Origin: Psychrosphaera ytuae
GTDB lineage: Bacteria; Pseudomonadota; Gammaproteobacteria; Enterobacterales; Alteromonadaceae
NCBI RefSeq assembly: GCF_017638545.1
Contig: NZ_CP072110.1
Coordinates: forward strand, 2,232,001 to 2,296,000
Direction of reading: 5' to 3'
Length of the DNA: 64,000 nucleotides
Below the pieces are notes generated by a model, which did not search any database, was not told the origin of the DNA, and saw only the letters and a list, made by a program, of their open reading frames with translations. The translations under genes were made by a program, and so were the position numbers. Positions 17,710 to 26,292 of this stretch are shown here, piece by piece. Within the stretch, counting starts at the first letter, position 1. Each line of letters starts with the position of its first letter.

Positions 17710-18786
17710 ATGAGAAAAAAGATCTTTAAATGGCATTCTGTATCAGCACTGATTGCTATGTTGCCGCTATTTATTATTTCTATAACGGGCAGTATTTTGG
17801 TGTTTAAAGTCGAGGTCGATTACCTTCTAATGCCTGAAAAAACGATGGTTGATGTCAGTGACTCAACTCCCCGTTTACCCATTGATACTCTAATCGAGTC
17901 GGTTAACCAAGCCCATCCAGAGTATGTAGTAGGTAGTTGGGAGATTTTCGACAATAAAGTGAGAGCAGACACTGCATATTTGATCGAAAAAGGCACTGAT
18001 GAATGGCACAAGCTATACATAAACCAATACACTGGCGAAGTGTTGGCAGCCCCAGTGGACGTTTCCCATTATTTAACCGACTGGCTGTTGGATCTCCATT
18101 ACAAGTTTTTGTTGAATACGTCTGGGGCAACCGTTGGCGCAGTCGTCGCGATCTTGTTCTTGTTTTTAGGTGGTTCTGGCATTTATTTATACCGAAACTT
18201 TTGGAAACACTTCTTCACGTTGAGAATCGACAAGGCACGTAGGATCTTTTTTAGCGACATCCACAAGATGATTGGTATTGTGAGCTCGCCCATAATACTT
18301 ATTTTGGCTTTTACGGGCGGCTATTGGAATATCTCTGAGGTTGTTCATGAAGTCACCGAACACGCCTTTGAAGAACATTACTTAATCGAGAAGCCACTCT
18401 ATAACACAGACTTGTCTATACAAGCGTTATTAGATGAGCAAACCCAACACATAAAAGACTTTAAGGCGACATATTTGGTTTTACCTTTTGAGCCTGAATT
18501 ACCTATTACTTTTTATGGTGAAGTCAACAGTGCCAATCCATTACACAGTGAATATGCAAGTACACTGACTTATGATGTTCAGAGCGGGGAGTTATTACAA
18601 GTTGCGGATGTGAGAACCAGTCCAACTCTTCACGTCGTTGTAGATAGCTTTAGAAAGCTGCATTTTGGATATTTTGGTGGCTTAACGACCAAAATTATTT
18701 GGTGTGTGATTGGTTTAAGTCCTGTATTTTTAGCATTTACAGGTTTGTATTTATATTTGGTGAGAAGTCGCCGAATTACAGGTTAA
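17710..18786 (+). CDS. PepSY-associated transmembrane protein, putative siderophore-iron reductase
   Basis: A 358-residue inner-membrane protein with four main hydrophobic segments: residues ~10-31, ~135-157, ~190-212 and ~325-347. Periplasmic PepSY-type domains lie between them; FKWHSVSALIAMLPLFIISITG near the start and SDIHKMIGIVSSP near residue 182 are typical, with conserved His residues that may bind haem. The family occurs beside siderophore receptors, and some members (FoxB-like) reduce ferric siderophores in the periplasm. The ATG at 17710 is preferred because the upstream GTG at 17680 lies inside the terminator hairpin. Confidence 0.8.
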   Translation: MRKKIFKWHSVSALIAMLPLFIISITGSILVFKVEVDYLLMPEKTMVDVSDSTPRLPIDTLIESVNQAHPEYVVGSWEIFDNKVRADTAYLIEKGTDEWHKLYINQYTGEVLAAPVDVSHYLTDWLLDLHYKFLLNTSGATVGAVVAILFLFLGGSGIYLYRNFWKHFFTLRIDKARRIFFSDIHKMIGIVSSPIILILAFTGGYWNISEVVHEVTEHAFEEHYLIEKPLYNTDLSIQALLDEQTQHIKDFKATYLVLPFEPELPITFYGEVNSANPLHSEYASTLTYDVQSGELLQVADVRTSPTLHVVVDSFRKLHFGYFGGLTTKIIWCVIGLSPVFLAFTGLYLYLVRSRRITG

Positions 18787-18800
18787 GTAAAACAAAAAAG

Positions 18801-18823
18801 AGGGCAGTTATAAACTGCCCTTT
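18801..18823 (+). terminator. Hairpin terminator after PepSY gene
   Basis: A 9-bp perfect stem AGGGCAGTT/AACTGCCCT flanked by A-rich and T-rich sequence, between convergent genes. Confidence 0.7.
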
Positions 18824-18859
18824 GCTCAATTAAGCCTAAACGGAGACATGGTGTTTGAC

Positions 18860-19435
18860 TTAGTTTCGAACAGAAGCTTGTTGAACCTGCTTTAAGTGCT
18901 CTAACACTTCGGCAATTTCATCGTGAATCATGGCACGCGACTCGTTATTTTCTGGTAGTCGATTGGCAATAACGGCCACTGTCGCTGGGTGCACTAATAA
19001 ATCTTTGGCGTGGTAACACTTCACATCATTCATCGCTGGCAATTTACCATCGGCATGATAGTCGGCTTCAATTTGATCCAAAGATAAATTGAGCATCACG
19101 TCGACTGAATTGATAGCGACGGATAAATACTGCTTACACTCTTGATTCGCTTCAATAAATTGCGGTAACAACTCTGTAGATAAGCGTGTTAGCTGTTGTG
19201 CATCAGTATTTAAGGTTTTAAACGACGCACTGGTATGCTGGTCTTTAATCTTTGTCGCTAGTGATTCATACGTATCCCAAAGAGACTCTGGATTTACTTT
19301 GATTTGGTTAGACGTTGTTGTAGACGCCATTTCTTCTGGCTTAGCCATAGAGTCTTTGGGTGCCTCGCCACACGCACTGAGTAATGCAGTACCTAGTACC
19401 AATGCAGTTACTGAAGAAATTGGGTTCAGTTTCAT
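18860..19435 (-). CDS. Putative iron-regulated lipoprotein
   Basis: A 191-residue predicted lipoprotein: N-terminal hydrophobic region and lipobox LSAC with Cys22. The mature part is helical and polar, with two further Cys in EANQECKQYL and NDVKCYHAKDL. I do not recognise a family. A Fur-like TGCTAACAATTCTCA lies upstream at 19476-19490, and the gene is convergent with the siderophore receptor/PepSY pair, so a role in iron acquisition is inferred. An imelysin-like or metal-carrier role is possible but unsupported by motifs. Confidence 0.65.
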   Translation of the reverse strand: MKLNPISSVTALVLGTALLSACGEAPKDSMAKPEEMASTTTSNQIKVNPESLWDTYESLATKIKDQHTSASFKTLNTDAQQLTRLSTELLPQFIEANQECKQYLSVAINSVDVMLNLSLDQIEADYHADGKLPAMNDVKCYHAKDLLVHPATVAVIANRLPENNESRAMIHDEIAEVLEHLKQVQQASVRN

Positions 19436-19475
19436 CGCCTGTATCCTGTAATTTGTTAATGTTTGGATATCTTAA

Positions 19476-19490
19476 TGCTAACAATTCTCA
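19476..19490. promoter_or_regulatory. Fur-box-like site upstream of lipoprotein
   Basis: TGCTAACAATTCTCA reads TGAGAATTGTTAGCA on the gene's own strand. It shares the GAATTGTT core with the two sites before the siderophore receptor. Confidence 0.6.
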
Positions 19491-19513
19491 TTTGCAAATT
19501 GAATTTGGATAAT

Positions 19514-19554
19514 AAAAAACGCCACCTTAACGAACGAGTCGCTAATCGGCGGCG
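19514..19554 (-). terminator. Terminator after the rimK-peptidase-rimB operon
   Basis: On the minus strand, CGCCGCC pairs with GGTGGCG (one G-T pair) around an inner TTAGCGA/TTCGTTAA stem, followed by six T. Confidence 0.75.
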
Positions 19555-19579
19555 CTTAGTATGCTTGGTTTGTGAAGGG

Positions 19580-20017
19580 TTATTCTTCTTTTTCTGATGC
19601 CATAAACACTTCAGAAGGGTCTACTAAAAAGCGTTTGCCCAATCCTTCACGCCCTAATAACATCAGGTAGCTCATATCACTGCGGTCGGTTAAGGTGATT
19701 TCAATTTCCCATTCACTCTTACCAAGTTGAATTGGGGTTTTGATCACATAACGTTGCTCCGATACGCCATTTGAAGATTTGATCTTACGCATGTCATGAA
19801 TGTAAGCAGTACAGGTTTGAATTCGACTTACGTTATGAAAGTCGGGATGAATATCAAACTTAACCCCGGGCTTACCTTTAATTGAACACTTTTGGATATT
19901 ATCAACGTGTAAAGAAGAGGTTTTGGCACCTGTATCAACACGTACTTCCATTTCTTTAATACCTAAGTCAGGTAAGTTACAAATTTCTAAATTACCAACA
20001 GTTATTTTTTTGCTCAT
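19580..20017 (-). CDS. rimB: RimB-like retropepsin/ATP-dependent Zn protease family protein
   Basis: A 145-residue member of the DUF785/Zn_protease family (retropepsin-like). The hallmark RVDTGAKTSSLH motif is at residues ~26-37, with the catalytic-type Asp in DTGA. YLMLLGREGLGKRFLVDPS near the C-terminus also fits. In Pseudomonas, RimB acts with RimK to control glutamate tailing of ribosomal protein S6. It overlaps the upstream peptidase gene by four bases, so the two are translationally coupled. Family is sure; the biochemical role is by analogy. Confidence 0.85.
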   Translation of the reverse strand: MSKKITVGNLEICNLPDLGIKEMEVRVDTGAKTSSLHVDNIQKCSIKGKPGVKFDIHPDFHNVSRIQTCTAYIHDMRKIKSSNGVSEQRYVIKTPIQLGKSEWEIEITLTDRSDMSYLMLLGREGLGKRFLVDPSEVFMASEKEE

Positions 20018-21045
20018 TGCTCTATTCCGCCTGATAGTTCAGGTAAAAGTTGTTCTTGAACCGTTTCGATTTGTTCAACAATTTCATCATCTTCTTCGCT
20101 GAAAAAGGCGATATGGAACATAGCTTCGCCTTCTTGTACAAGTGGTATATTTTGCATACCAATGACGATGCCGTTTTTATCCGCAATGACGTTGCTGAAC
20201 ACTTCTCCGTAAGGACTGCCTATTTCGGCTAGTACGTCGCCTTTTTCAACCTTGTCGCCTAACGATTTTTTGTTGTTCACAATACCAGAGGCACTTGCTC
20301 TGTACCACTTACTGCTATTTGCGACCGCACACGTGAGTTTTTTCTGGTGTGAGCGGCGCAACATACCAAAGTGGCGTAGAATGTTACTTAAACCCTTAAC
20401 ACCCGCACGTATTGAAAACTCGTCAAATCGCAAAGCTTCACCAGCTTCATACAGAAGTATTTTAGTATCAGAGTCGGCGGCGGCCTCACGCAGTGAGCCT
20501 TCTAAAAGTTCAGAGTTAAGCACCACTGGTACGCCAAACATTTGTGCTAACTCATTGGTCTCTGGATCTTTTAAGTTGGCCCGAATTTGCGGAAGGTTTG
20601 AACGATGGATTGCACCTGTGTGCAAATCAATACCATAGTCACATTTCTGAACAATTTCAGTCATAAACTTATTCGCGACTCTTGAGGCTAATGAGCCTTT
20701 AGCTGAACCTGGAAAGCTTCGATTAAGATCACGACGGTCAGGCATGTAGCGACTTTGGTTTACGACGCCATATACATTGACCATTGGTACAGCGATTAGT
20801 GTACCACGCAATAACTTGAACTTAGGGTTAGAGATAAATCGACGAATTATCTCTATACCATTAAGTTCGTCACCGTGAATTGCAGCACTAATGAATACTG
20901 TAGGACCAGGTCGCTTTGCTCTAAAAATCTGCACCGGAATCGTTACGTCTGCGTCGGTATAGAGCTTGGCAACGGGCAAATCAAGCTTGACCGTTGTACC
21001 AGGTAAAATCTCATTGCCATCGATAAACAATGGTTCGTGTTTCAT
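20014..21045 (-). CDS. Succinylglutamate desuccinylase/aspartoacylase-type (M14) metallopeptidase
   Basis: A 343-residue member of the AstE/AspA group of the M14 zinc peptidases. Zinc ligands are visible in AAIHGDELNG (HxxE, about residue 55) and DLHTGA (about 141). A C-terminal beta-rich extension (LGDKVEKGDVLAEIGSPYG) resembles a biotinyl-lipoyl-like fold found in this subgroup. It lies between rimK and rimB with one- and four-base overlaps. It may trim or release glutamate residues added by RimK, but this is inference from operon position. It should not be called astE because no arginine catabolism genes are nearby. Confidence 0.85.
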   Translation of the reverse strand: MKHEPLFIDGNEILPGTTVKLDLPVAKLYTDADVTIPVQIFRAKRPGPTVFISAAIHGDELNGIEIIRRFISNPKFKLLRGTLIAVPMVNVYGVVNQSRYMPDRRDLNRSFPGSAKGSLASRVANKFMTEIVQKCDYGIDLHTGAIHRSNLPQIRANLKDPETNELAQMFGVPVVLNSELLEGSLREAAADSDTKILLYEAGEALRFDEFSIRAGVKGLSNILRHFGMLRRSHQKKLTCAVANSSKWYRASASGIVNNKKSLGDKVEKGDVLAEIGSPYGEVFSNVIADKNGIVIGMQNIPLVQEGEAMFHIAFFSEEDDEIVEQIETVQEQLLPELSGGIEQ

Positions 21046-21950
21046 TAACCTTTGCCTCTAGTGCGGTTGTTATTTGGCTTACTGTTTTTAACAATTGATT
21101 CGATAACCAAAGTTGCAACGTCTTTACCTGTTGCTGTTTCAATGCCTTCAAGGCCTGGTGAAGAGTTTACTTCCATTACCATAGGACCATTGGCCGATTG
21201 CAAAATATCCACGCCACAGAAATTCAAGCCCATTGCTTTGGCAGCATTAACCGCAGTTGCACGTTCTTCTTTTGATAGTCGAACAAGGGTTGCACTACCA
21301 CCGCGGTGCAGGTTAGAGCGGAACTCACCTTCTGCGCCTTGGCGTTTCATTGCTGCAACTACTTTTCCGCCCACAACCAAACAGCGGATGTCTGCGCCGC
21401 CGGCTTCTTTGATAAACTCTTGAACTAGGATGTCAGCATCAAGTCCCATAAAGGCTTCGATAATGGCCTCAGCAGTTTTATTAGTTTCGGCTAGTACAAC
21501 ACCGATACCTTGAGTCCCTTCTAATAACTTGATCACCAGTGGTGCGCCACCGACATTTTTGATTAAGTCTTTAATTTTATCAGGACGGTTTGCGAAACCA
21601 GTACGAGGCAAGCCGATACCCTTGCGTGACAATAATTGCAAAGAACGCAATTTGTCGCGGCTGCGGCTAATGGCAACGGATTCATTGATTGAGTATGTAC
21701 CCATCATTTCAAATTGCCTAACTACCGCCGTACCATAAAAGGTTACCGAAGCACCGATTCGAGGAATGACCGCATCGTATTTGGGTAACTCGGAACCGTG
21801 GTACCTTACTGTCGGTCGGCTTGAAGTTATGTCCATGTAACAGTGAAGAGTGTCGATGACATCGACCTGATGACCCATAGCTTCGCCAGCTTCTTTTAAG
21901 CGACGTGTAGAGTACAAGTTTTCGTTACGTGACAAGATGGCAATTTTCAT
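21045..21950 (-). CDS. rimK: RimK-type alpha-L-glutamate ligase (ATP-grasp)
   Basis: A 301-residue ATP-grasp ligase, almost the length of E. coli RimK (300). MKIAILSRNENLYSTRRL at the start, LVIKLLEGTQGIGVVLAE in the nucleotide-binding region, and the metal-binding NFCGVDILQ and MEVNSSPGLEGIE (about residues 257-269) are all conserved. RimK adds glutamates to the C-terminus of ribosomal protein S6. It is the first gene of the rimK-peptidase-rimB operon, with a TAATG stop/start overlap into the next gene. Confidence 0.93.
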   Translation of the reverse strand: MKIAILSRNENLYSTRRLKEAGEAMGHQVDVIDTLHCYMDITSSRPTVRYHGSELPKYDAVIPRIGASVTFYGTAVVRQFEMMGTYSINESVAISRSRDKLRSLQLLSRKGIGLPRTGFANRPDKIKDLIKNVGGAPLVIKLLEGTQGIGVVLAETNKTAEAIIEAFMGLDADILVQEFIKEAGGADIRCLVVGGKVVAAMKRQGAEGEFRSNLHRGGSATLVRLSKEERATAVNAAKAMGLNFCGVDILQSANGPMVMEVNSSPGLEGIETATGKDVATLVIESIVKNSKPNNNRTRGKG

Positions 21951-22204
21951 TTGTAGCCTTAGTATTAATTATATTTTCCAAAAATTAGTTAAGTTATAGA
22001 GGGTTAGCTCTTTAGCAAGCGTAGAGCATTTCTCTAAAAAAACGGAATACTTTTATACAAATTTAGTAAAAAAATTTGGATTTTTTGTTTTTAAAATGGA
22101 TAAAAAAAAGTCACTCACTTAATATTAGCCAAAGTCACAATAATTTCGACCGACGTTTTCCCTATCGTCGAGTTGCACACGAGCTGAGTGAAAAGGAGCT
22201 TGCC

Positions 22205-23149
22205 TTGGTGGTACGTACAACATTATTTATTATTGCTATTGGTTTGTTAGGGTTTCCTGCTTTTGCGTTGGAAGCCTTGCAAATAAAGGCCCAGGATTAC
22301 TCAAAGCAATCTTTTCGCGTCGGTCAATTGGCATTTTTTAAAACCTATCAGGCGTCCTTTAAGTCATCTGGCAACATTACCCAGTTGGCGATAGAAGAAG
22401 GTCAAATGTTCAAAAAAGGCGAGATTTTGGCAAAGGTTGATACCGATGACTTGTCATCTGAGTTGAATCAACTTATTGCAGAAAAAGCATTCGTCAATAA
22501 AGAAATCGAACGTCTCACAAAGCTAAAAAAAGTAAACGCAGTATCACAAAGTGAGCTCGATCGACTCAAAAGTCGCTCTTCACAACTTCGTGCACAAATC
22601 ATTCGTACACGTGAGTTTTTGGACGCAGCCCATATTGTTGCAAACTTCGATGGTGTGGTGATTTCTAGGTTAGTCGATGCGGGAGAGTTTGTGGCGGCGG
22701 GCCAGGCTGTACTCGATATTGCGCCTACGGTTGATAATTATGTGGTAGAAGTGGCGGTTCAAGATCGTTTGTTGGCGTTTTTAACGGTTGGTATGCAAGT
22801 AGAACTTACTAGTAACTTGTCCGGGTCAGTGTTACTGGGTGAAGTAAAAACGCTAGCTCAAGTGCCTGATCGCGATACAGGACTGTTTGTCGTTAAAATA
22901 GCAGTAAACGAAGCTCCTGAAGCTCGTATCGGCTCTTTGTACAAGGTTAGACTGACTCAGAATCAATCTATGGTATATCCAGTTCCGGTTTCTCATGCAC
23001 AGTTAGACTTTAATAATACCGCGATAGTCCGTCTGGTTACTAATAAAGGTGCTTTTCCCACTAGGATGAAGGTTGTTGATCACGACTTTGAAACGGTCTA
23101 CCTCGAAGCGCTTAATGGCGATGTCATCACCATTGAGACATTTAACTAA
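22205..23149 (+). CDS. RND efflux periplasmic adaptor (HlyD/MFP family)
   Basis: A 314-residue membrane fusion protein. It has a signal peptide (VVRTTLFIIAIGLLGFPAFA) and a lipoyl half-motif around ITQLAIEEGQMFKKGEILAKVDT. A short alpha-helical hairpin follows (LNQLIAEKAFVNKEIERL to LRAQIIRTREFL), and then a beta-barrel domain. I chose the TTG at 22205 (GTG at 22208 is equally possible) because AAGGAG lies six bases before it and a clean signal peptide follows. The frame stays open to a TTG at 22076, but that would place about 43 polar residues before the signal peptide. It precedes the RND permease by nine bases. No TolC-like gene is nearby. Confidence 0.85.
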   Translation: MVVRTTLFIIAIGLLGFPAFALEALQIKAQDYSKQSFRVGQLAFFKTYQASFKSSGNITQLAIEEGQMFKKGEILAKVDTDDLSSELNQLIAEKAFVNKEIERLTKLKKVNAVSQSELDRLKSRSSQLRAQIIRTREFLDAAHIVANFDGVVISRLVDAGEFVAAGQAVLDIAPTVDNYVVEVAVQDRLLAFLTVGMQVELTSNLSGSVLLGEVKTLAQVPDRDTGLFVVKIAVNEAPEARIGSLYKVRLTQNQSMVYPVPVSHAQLDFNNTAIVRLVTNKGAFPTRMKVVDHDFETVYLEALNGDVITIETFN

Positions 23150-23158
23150 GGACAGGAC

Positions 23159-26100
23159 ATGTTACTGCACATCAACCGTTATCTAGGTAACAATGTCAGA
23201 TTACTAGGGCTGATCATTGCGATGGTGATGATGTTGGGGACTTCTTCTTTGGTGACTATGCCTAAAGCGGAAGATCCACAGTTTTATCTGCCCATCAGTG
23301 TCGTTGAAGTTATCGCCCCGGGAATGTCTCCAGCTCTGCTCGAAACGCAAGTCGTTGGTCCTATCGAACAGTCATTGGAATTAGTCGAAGACATCAAAAC
23401 CATTGAGACCAAAATTCGCCATGGCGCTGTTAATATTACGGTTAGGTTTATCCACGGCACAGAGGCTGACGCAGGTTTTGACGAAGTAGTTCGGGCAGTC
23501 AGTCGGGTGCAAAATAGATTTCCTGAAGATGTGCAAAAGGTACTGTATTTCAAGGCGTCACCTATCACAGTAAACGTATTGCAATTGGCGATATCTCATC
23601 CAGATAATGACTGGCAAACGATCAAGCGCACCGCAACCAAGCTTAAAGACGAATTACAGGCACTTGATAACGTGCAGCGCGCCCAAATTTGGGGGATGCC
23701 AGAAATGGTGGTCGCTGTAGCTGTCGATAGTCAAAAACTGATACAACACAACATTAGCATTGAGCAAGTACAGCAAGCGATTGGCTCAAGGGGCAAGGCG
23801 ACCCATGCTGGGTATATTGATGATCAACAAGTTCGTTTTACGATAAATCTATCAGGCGAATACAAAAGCATTAAAGAAATTGAACAGACAGTAGTAAAAA
23901 CCAACGGCACGGCGCAAGTATTGGTCAGCGATGTAGCCAACATCTCGTTGGAGTTTTACAAGCCGGATAATTTAGCGTTTGTCGGCAACCAGCCCGTTGT
24001 TTATGTCACGGTTCAACAACGTGACGGAACTAATATTTACACCCTAGGTAAACAAACACGCGCTGTGGTAGATCAATTCTCACAAACTCATCCAGAGGTG
24101 CATGTGAGTACGATTGTTGCTCAGGAGGACAGTGTACGCTTTCGTATCAATGGCTTTTTAGGGGATTTAGCCAGTGGTTTGATATTGATTTTGGTTTGTT
24201 TGTTCTTCTTTATGGGCTTTAAACAATCCATGTGGGTGTCACTGGCGCTACCACTGACAATATTCGCAACCTTAACCCTGATGAATATGATGGGGTTTGT
24301 TCTACAGCAAATGACCATAGCTGGATTGATTGTCGCACTTGGTTTACTTGTCGATAACTCCTTGGTTGTCGTAGAACAGTTCGTAAAAGTAAAAGATCAG
24401 GTCGCTTCTCGGGCCGAAGCTGTGCAACGTGTCATACAAGAGGTCGGAATGCCGCTGGTGGCAGGAACTCTAACGACCGTATTTGCGTTTTTACCGTTAC
24501 TTCTATTGCAAAGTGATACCGGTGATTTTATGCGGGCACTTCCGGTGTCAGTATCGATTGCTCTGGTGATGTCGTTGGTTGTTGCATTAGTCGTGCTACC
24601 GGTATTAATGGGCGTCTTTGGCGTCTCTCAGGAATCGAGCTGGTCGTTGTCTCATTATTTGAATAAGTTTGCTGACGGCCCATTTTCTCGATTTTTACAT
24701 GTGTTGTTGACCAAGCCTGTGCTAGTTATTTTAGTATTTATTGCAATCGTAGTGGGTTGTGCCAGCTTGATGTCTCAGGTTGGAGTGAGCTTATTCCCTA
24801 AAGCCGAAAAAAATACATTAGTGGTCAACCTAGAAACGCCGGTGCAATCCTCAATTGAGCATACTAAAAGTGTTACTTTACAATTAAGTAACGAATTACA
24901 ACAGTTTGACGGCGTGCAGCAAGTTGTTAGTACGGTAGGAGCGACAAGTCCACAAATATACTACAACCATGTTCCAGAACGCGGACGAACCAATTACGCT
25001 CAGCTGTTGGTTATTACCGAAGAGTATGAAAAGAATCAAATTCAAAACTTGATCAAACAAATCAGAAACAAATACTCAAGTTCAACGCTTGGCCGAATTA
25101 ATGTATTTGAATTTCAACAAGGGCCTGTCACAGACCGTCCTGTTACTTTCCGAATCTTGGGTGATGATTTAGAGCAAGTCGCCAGACGAGCTTCAGAGCT
25201 ACAAGCTTTTATGGAAAAACAAGAGCATGTGTTTGATGTTCGTAACATTTCTGCTGAGTCTGGTCTGGCTTATGACATTCGAATAGACGAAATAAAAGCT
25301 CATCAAAAAGGTGTTGAACTTGCAAGTGCAGAGCGCCAGGTACGGTTATTAATAGACGGTGCCGTAGCAGCAACCATCAATGATAGGTTTGGTCAGGGCT
25401 TTAGAGTGCTAGTCAAAGGAGAAGCGACTGGAGCGCTCGATCTAGACCAAATTTACATTAAAAACCAATTGGGCAAACCTATTCCACTTTCTTCCTTTGC
25501 CGATGTGCAAGTGACTCGCTTGCAACCGGCGTTTTATCACTATCAAAGAACTCGGATGAATCGTGTCTCGGCGGATGTAATGGCAACCGGTAATGTGGCC
25601 AAAGTAACCGCAGAGATAGACAACTATCTTCAAAGTTTATCTTGGAACAATGGCTTGAGTTATAAAATTGGTGGCGAAGAAGAAGCGCGTAAACAGAGTT
25701 TTGGTGGACTCTCCCAGATCATGATCATTGTCGTTGTCGGGATTTTTGTTCTGTTGTTTGTGCAGTTTAATAGTTTTGCTCAGCCAATGGTCATCATTAG
25801 TTTGTTACCTATCGCTTTTGCGGGTGCCGTCGTGGGCATGTTTGTCACAGGCTTGAGCTTTTCTATGATGGCGTTTATCGGATTGATCAGTTTAATCGGT
25901 ATTATGGTTAATGACGCAATTATAGTTGTAGATGGCTTCAACAAAGGTCGAGTGCATCTACTAGATAAACGCGACGCTATGGTCAAATCCGCAAGTAGTC
26001 GATTTACGCCAGTTATTTTGACGTCATTAACGACAATAGTAGGTCTGTTACCTCTGACTTTATTTGGTGGTGATCTGTGGATGCCAATGGGAACCGTGAT

Positions 26101-26194
26101 TATCACAGGTTTGTTGTTTACTACTTTAGCTTCATTGATCTGGGTGCCAGCATTCACAATGTTAGTGACACGCAGTAAAACAAAAGCACCATAG
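23159..26194 (+). CDS. RND multidrug-type efflux permease (AcrB/HAE family)
   Basis: A 1011-residue inner-membrane RND transporter with the usual duplicated architecture. There is one N-terminal helix, a large periplasmic loop, and six helices (about residues 330-530). A second loop and six C-terminal helices follow. Motifs include GLIVALGLLVDNSLVVVE, with the Asp of helix 4 that relays protons, and GLISLIGIMVNDAIIVVDGF in the second half. The start LLHINRYLGNNVRLLGLIIAMV and the MPKAEDPQF motif fit the HAE-1-like subfamily of medium-size pumps. It forms a two-gene operon with the adaptor and would use an outer-membrane channel encoded elsewhere. Substrates are unknown. Confidence 0.92.
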   Translation: MLLHINRYLGNNVRLLGLIIAMVMMLGTSSLVTMPKAEDPQFYLPISVVEVIAPGMSPALLETQVVGPIEQSLELVEDIKTIETKIRHGAVNITVRFIHGTEADAGFDEVVRAVSRVQNRFPEDVQKVLYFKASPITVNVLQLAISHPDNDWQTIKRTATKLKDELQALDNVQRAQIWGMPEMVVAVAVDSQKLIQHNISIEQVQQAIGSRGKATHAGYIDDQQVRFTINLSGEYKSIKEIEQTVVKTNGTAQVLVSDVANISLEFYKPDNLAFVGNQPVVYVTVQQRDGTNIYTLGKQTRAVVDQFSQTHPEVHVSTIVAQEDSVRFRINGFLGDLASGLILILVCLFFFMGFKQSMWVSLALPLTIFATLTLMNMMGFVLQQMTIAGLIVALGLLVDNSLVVVEQFVKVKDQVASRAEAVQRVIQEVGMPLVAGTLTTVFAFLPLLLLQSDTGDFMRALPVSVSIALVMSLVVALVVLPVLMGVFGVSQESSWSLSHYLNKFADGPFSRFLHVLLTKPVLVILVFIAIVVGCASLMSQVGVSLFPKAEKNTLVVNLETPVQSSIEHTKSVTLQLSNELQQFDGVQQVVSTVGATSPQIYYNHVPERGRTNYAQLLVITEEYEKNQIQNLIKQIRNKYSSSTLGRINVFEFQQGPVTDRPVTFRILGDDLEQVARRASELQAFMEKQEHVFDVRNISAESGLAYDIRIDEIKAHQKGVELASAERQVRLLIDGAVAATINDRFGQGFRVLVKGEATGALDLDQIYIKNQLGKPIPLSSFADVQVTRLQPAFYHYQRTRMNRVSADVMATGNVAKVTAEIDNYLQSLSWNNGLSYKIGGEEEARKQSFGGLSQIMIIVVVGIFVLLFVQFNSFAQPMVIISLLPIAFAGAVVGMFVTGLSFSMMAFIGLISLIGIMVNDAIIVVDGFNKGRVHLLDKRDAMVKSASSRFTPVILTSLTTIVGLLPLTLFGGDLWMPMGTVIITGLLFTTLASLIWVPAFTMLVTRSKTKAP

Positions 26195-26292
26195 CGACAG
26201 ATTATTATAGTTTTAACCTTGCTTGGATATGATAATATTTCAGCCGTTATGTATTCGAGTGCGTTATCAAATCAATTGTGGAGTTAAAGGGA

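Noticed and set aside
20252..20638. Plus-strand 128-codon ORF inside the peptidase gene (and a similar one at 21052-21423 in rimK)
   Set aside because: Antisense to well-conserved coding sequence, no family features.
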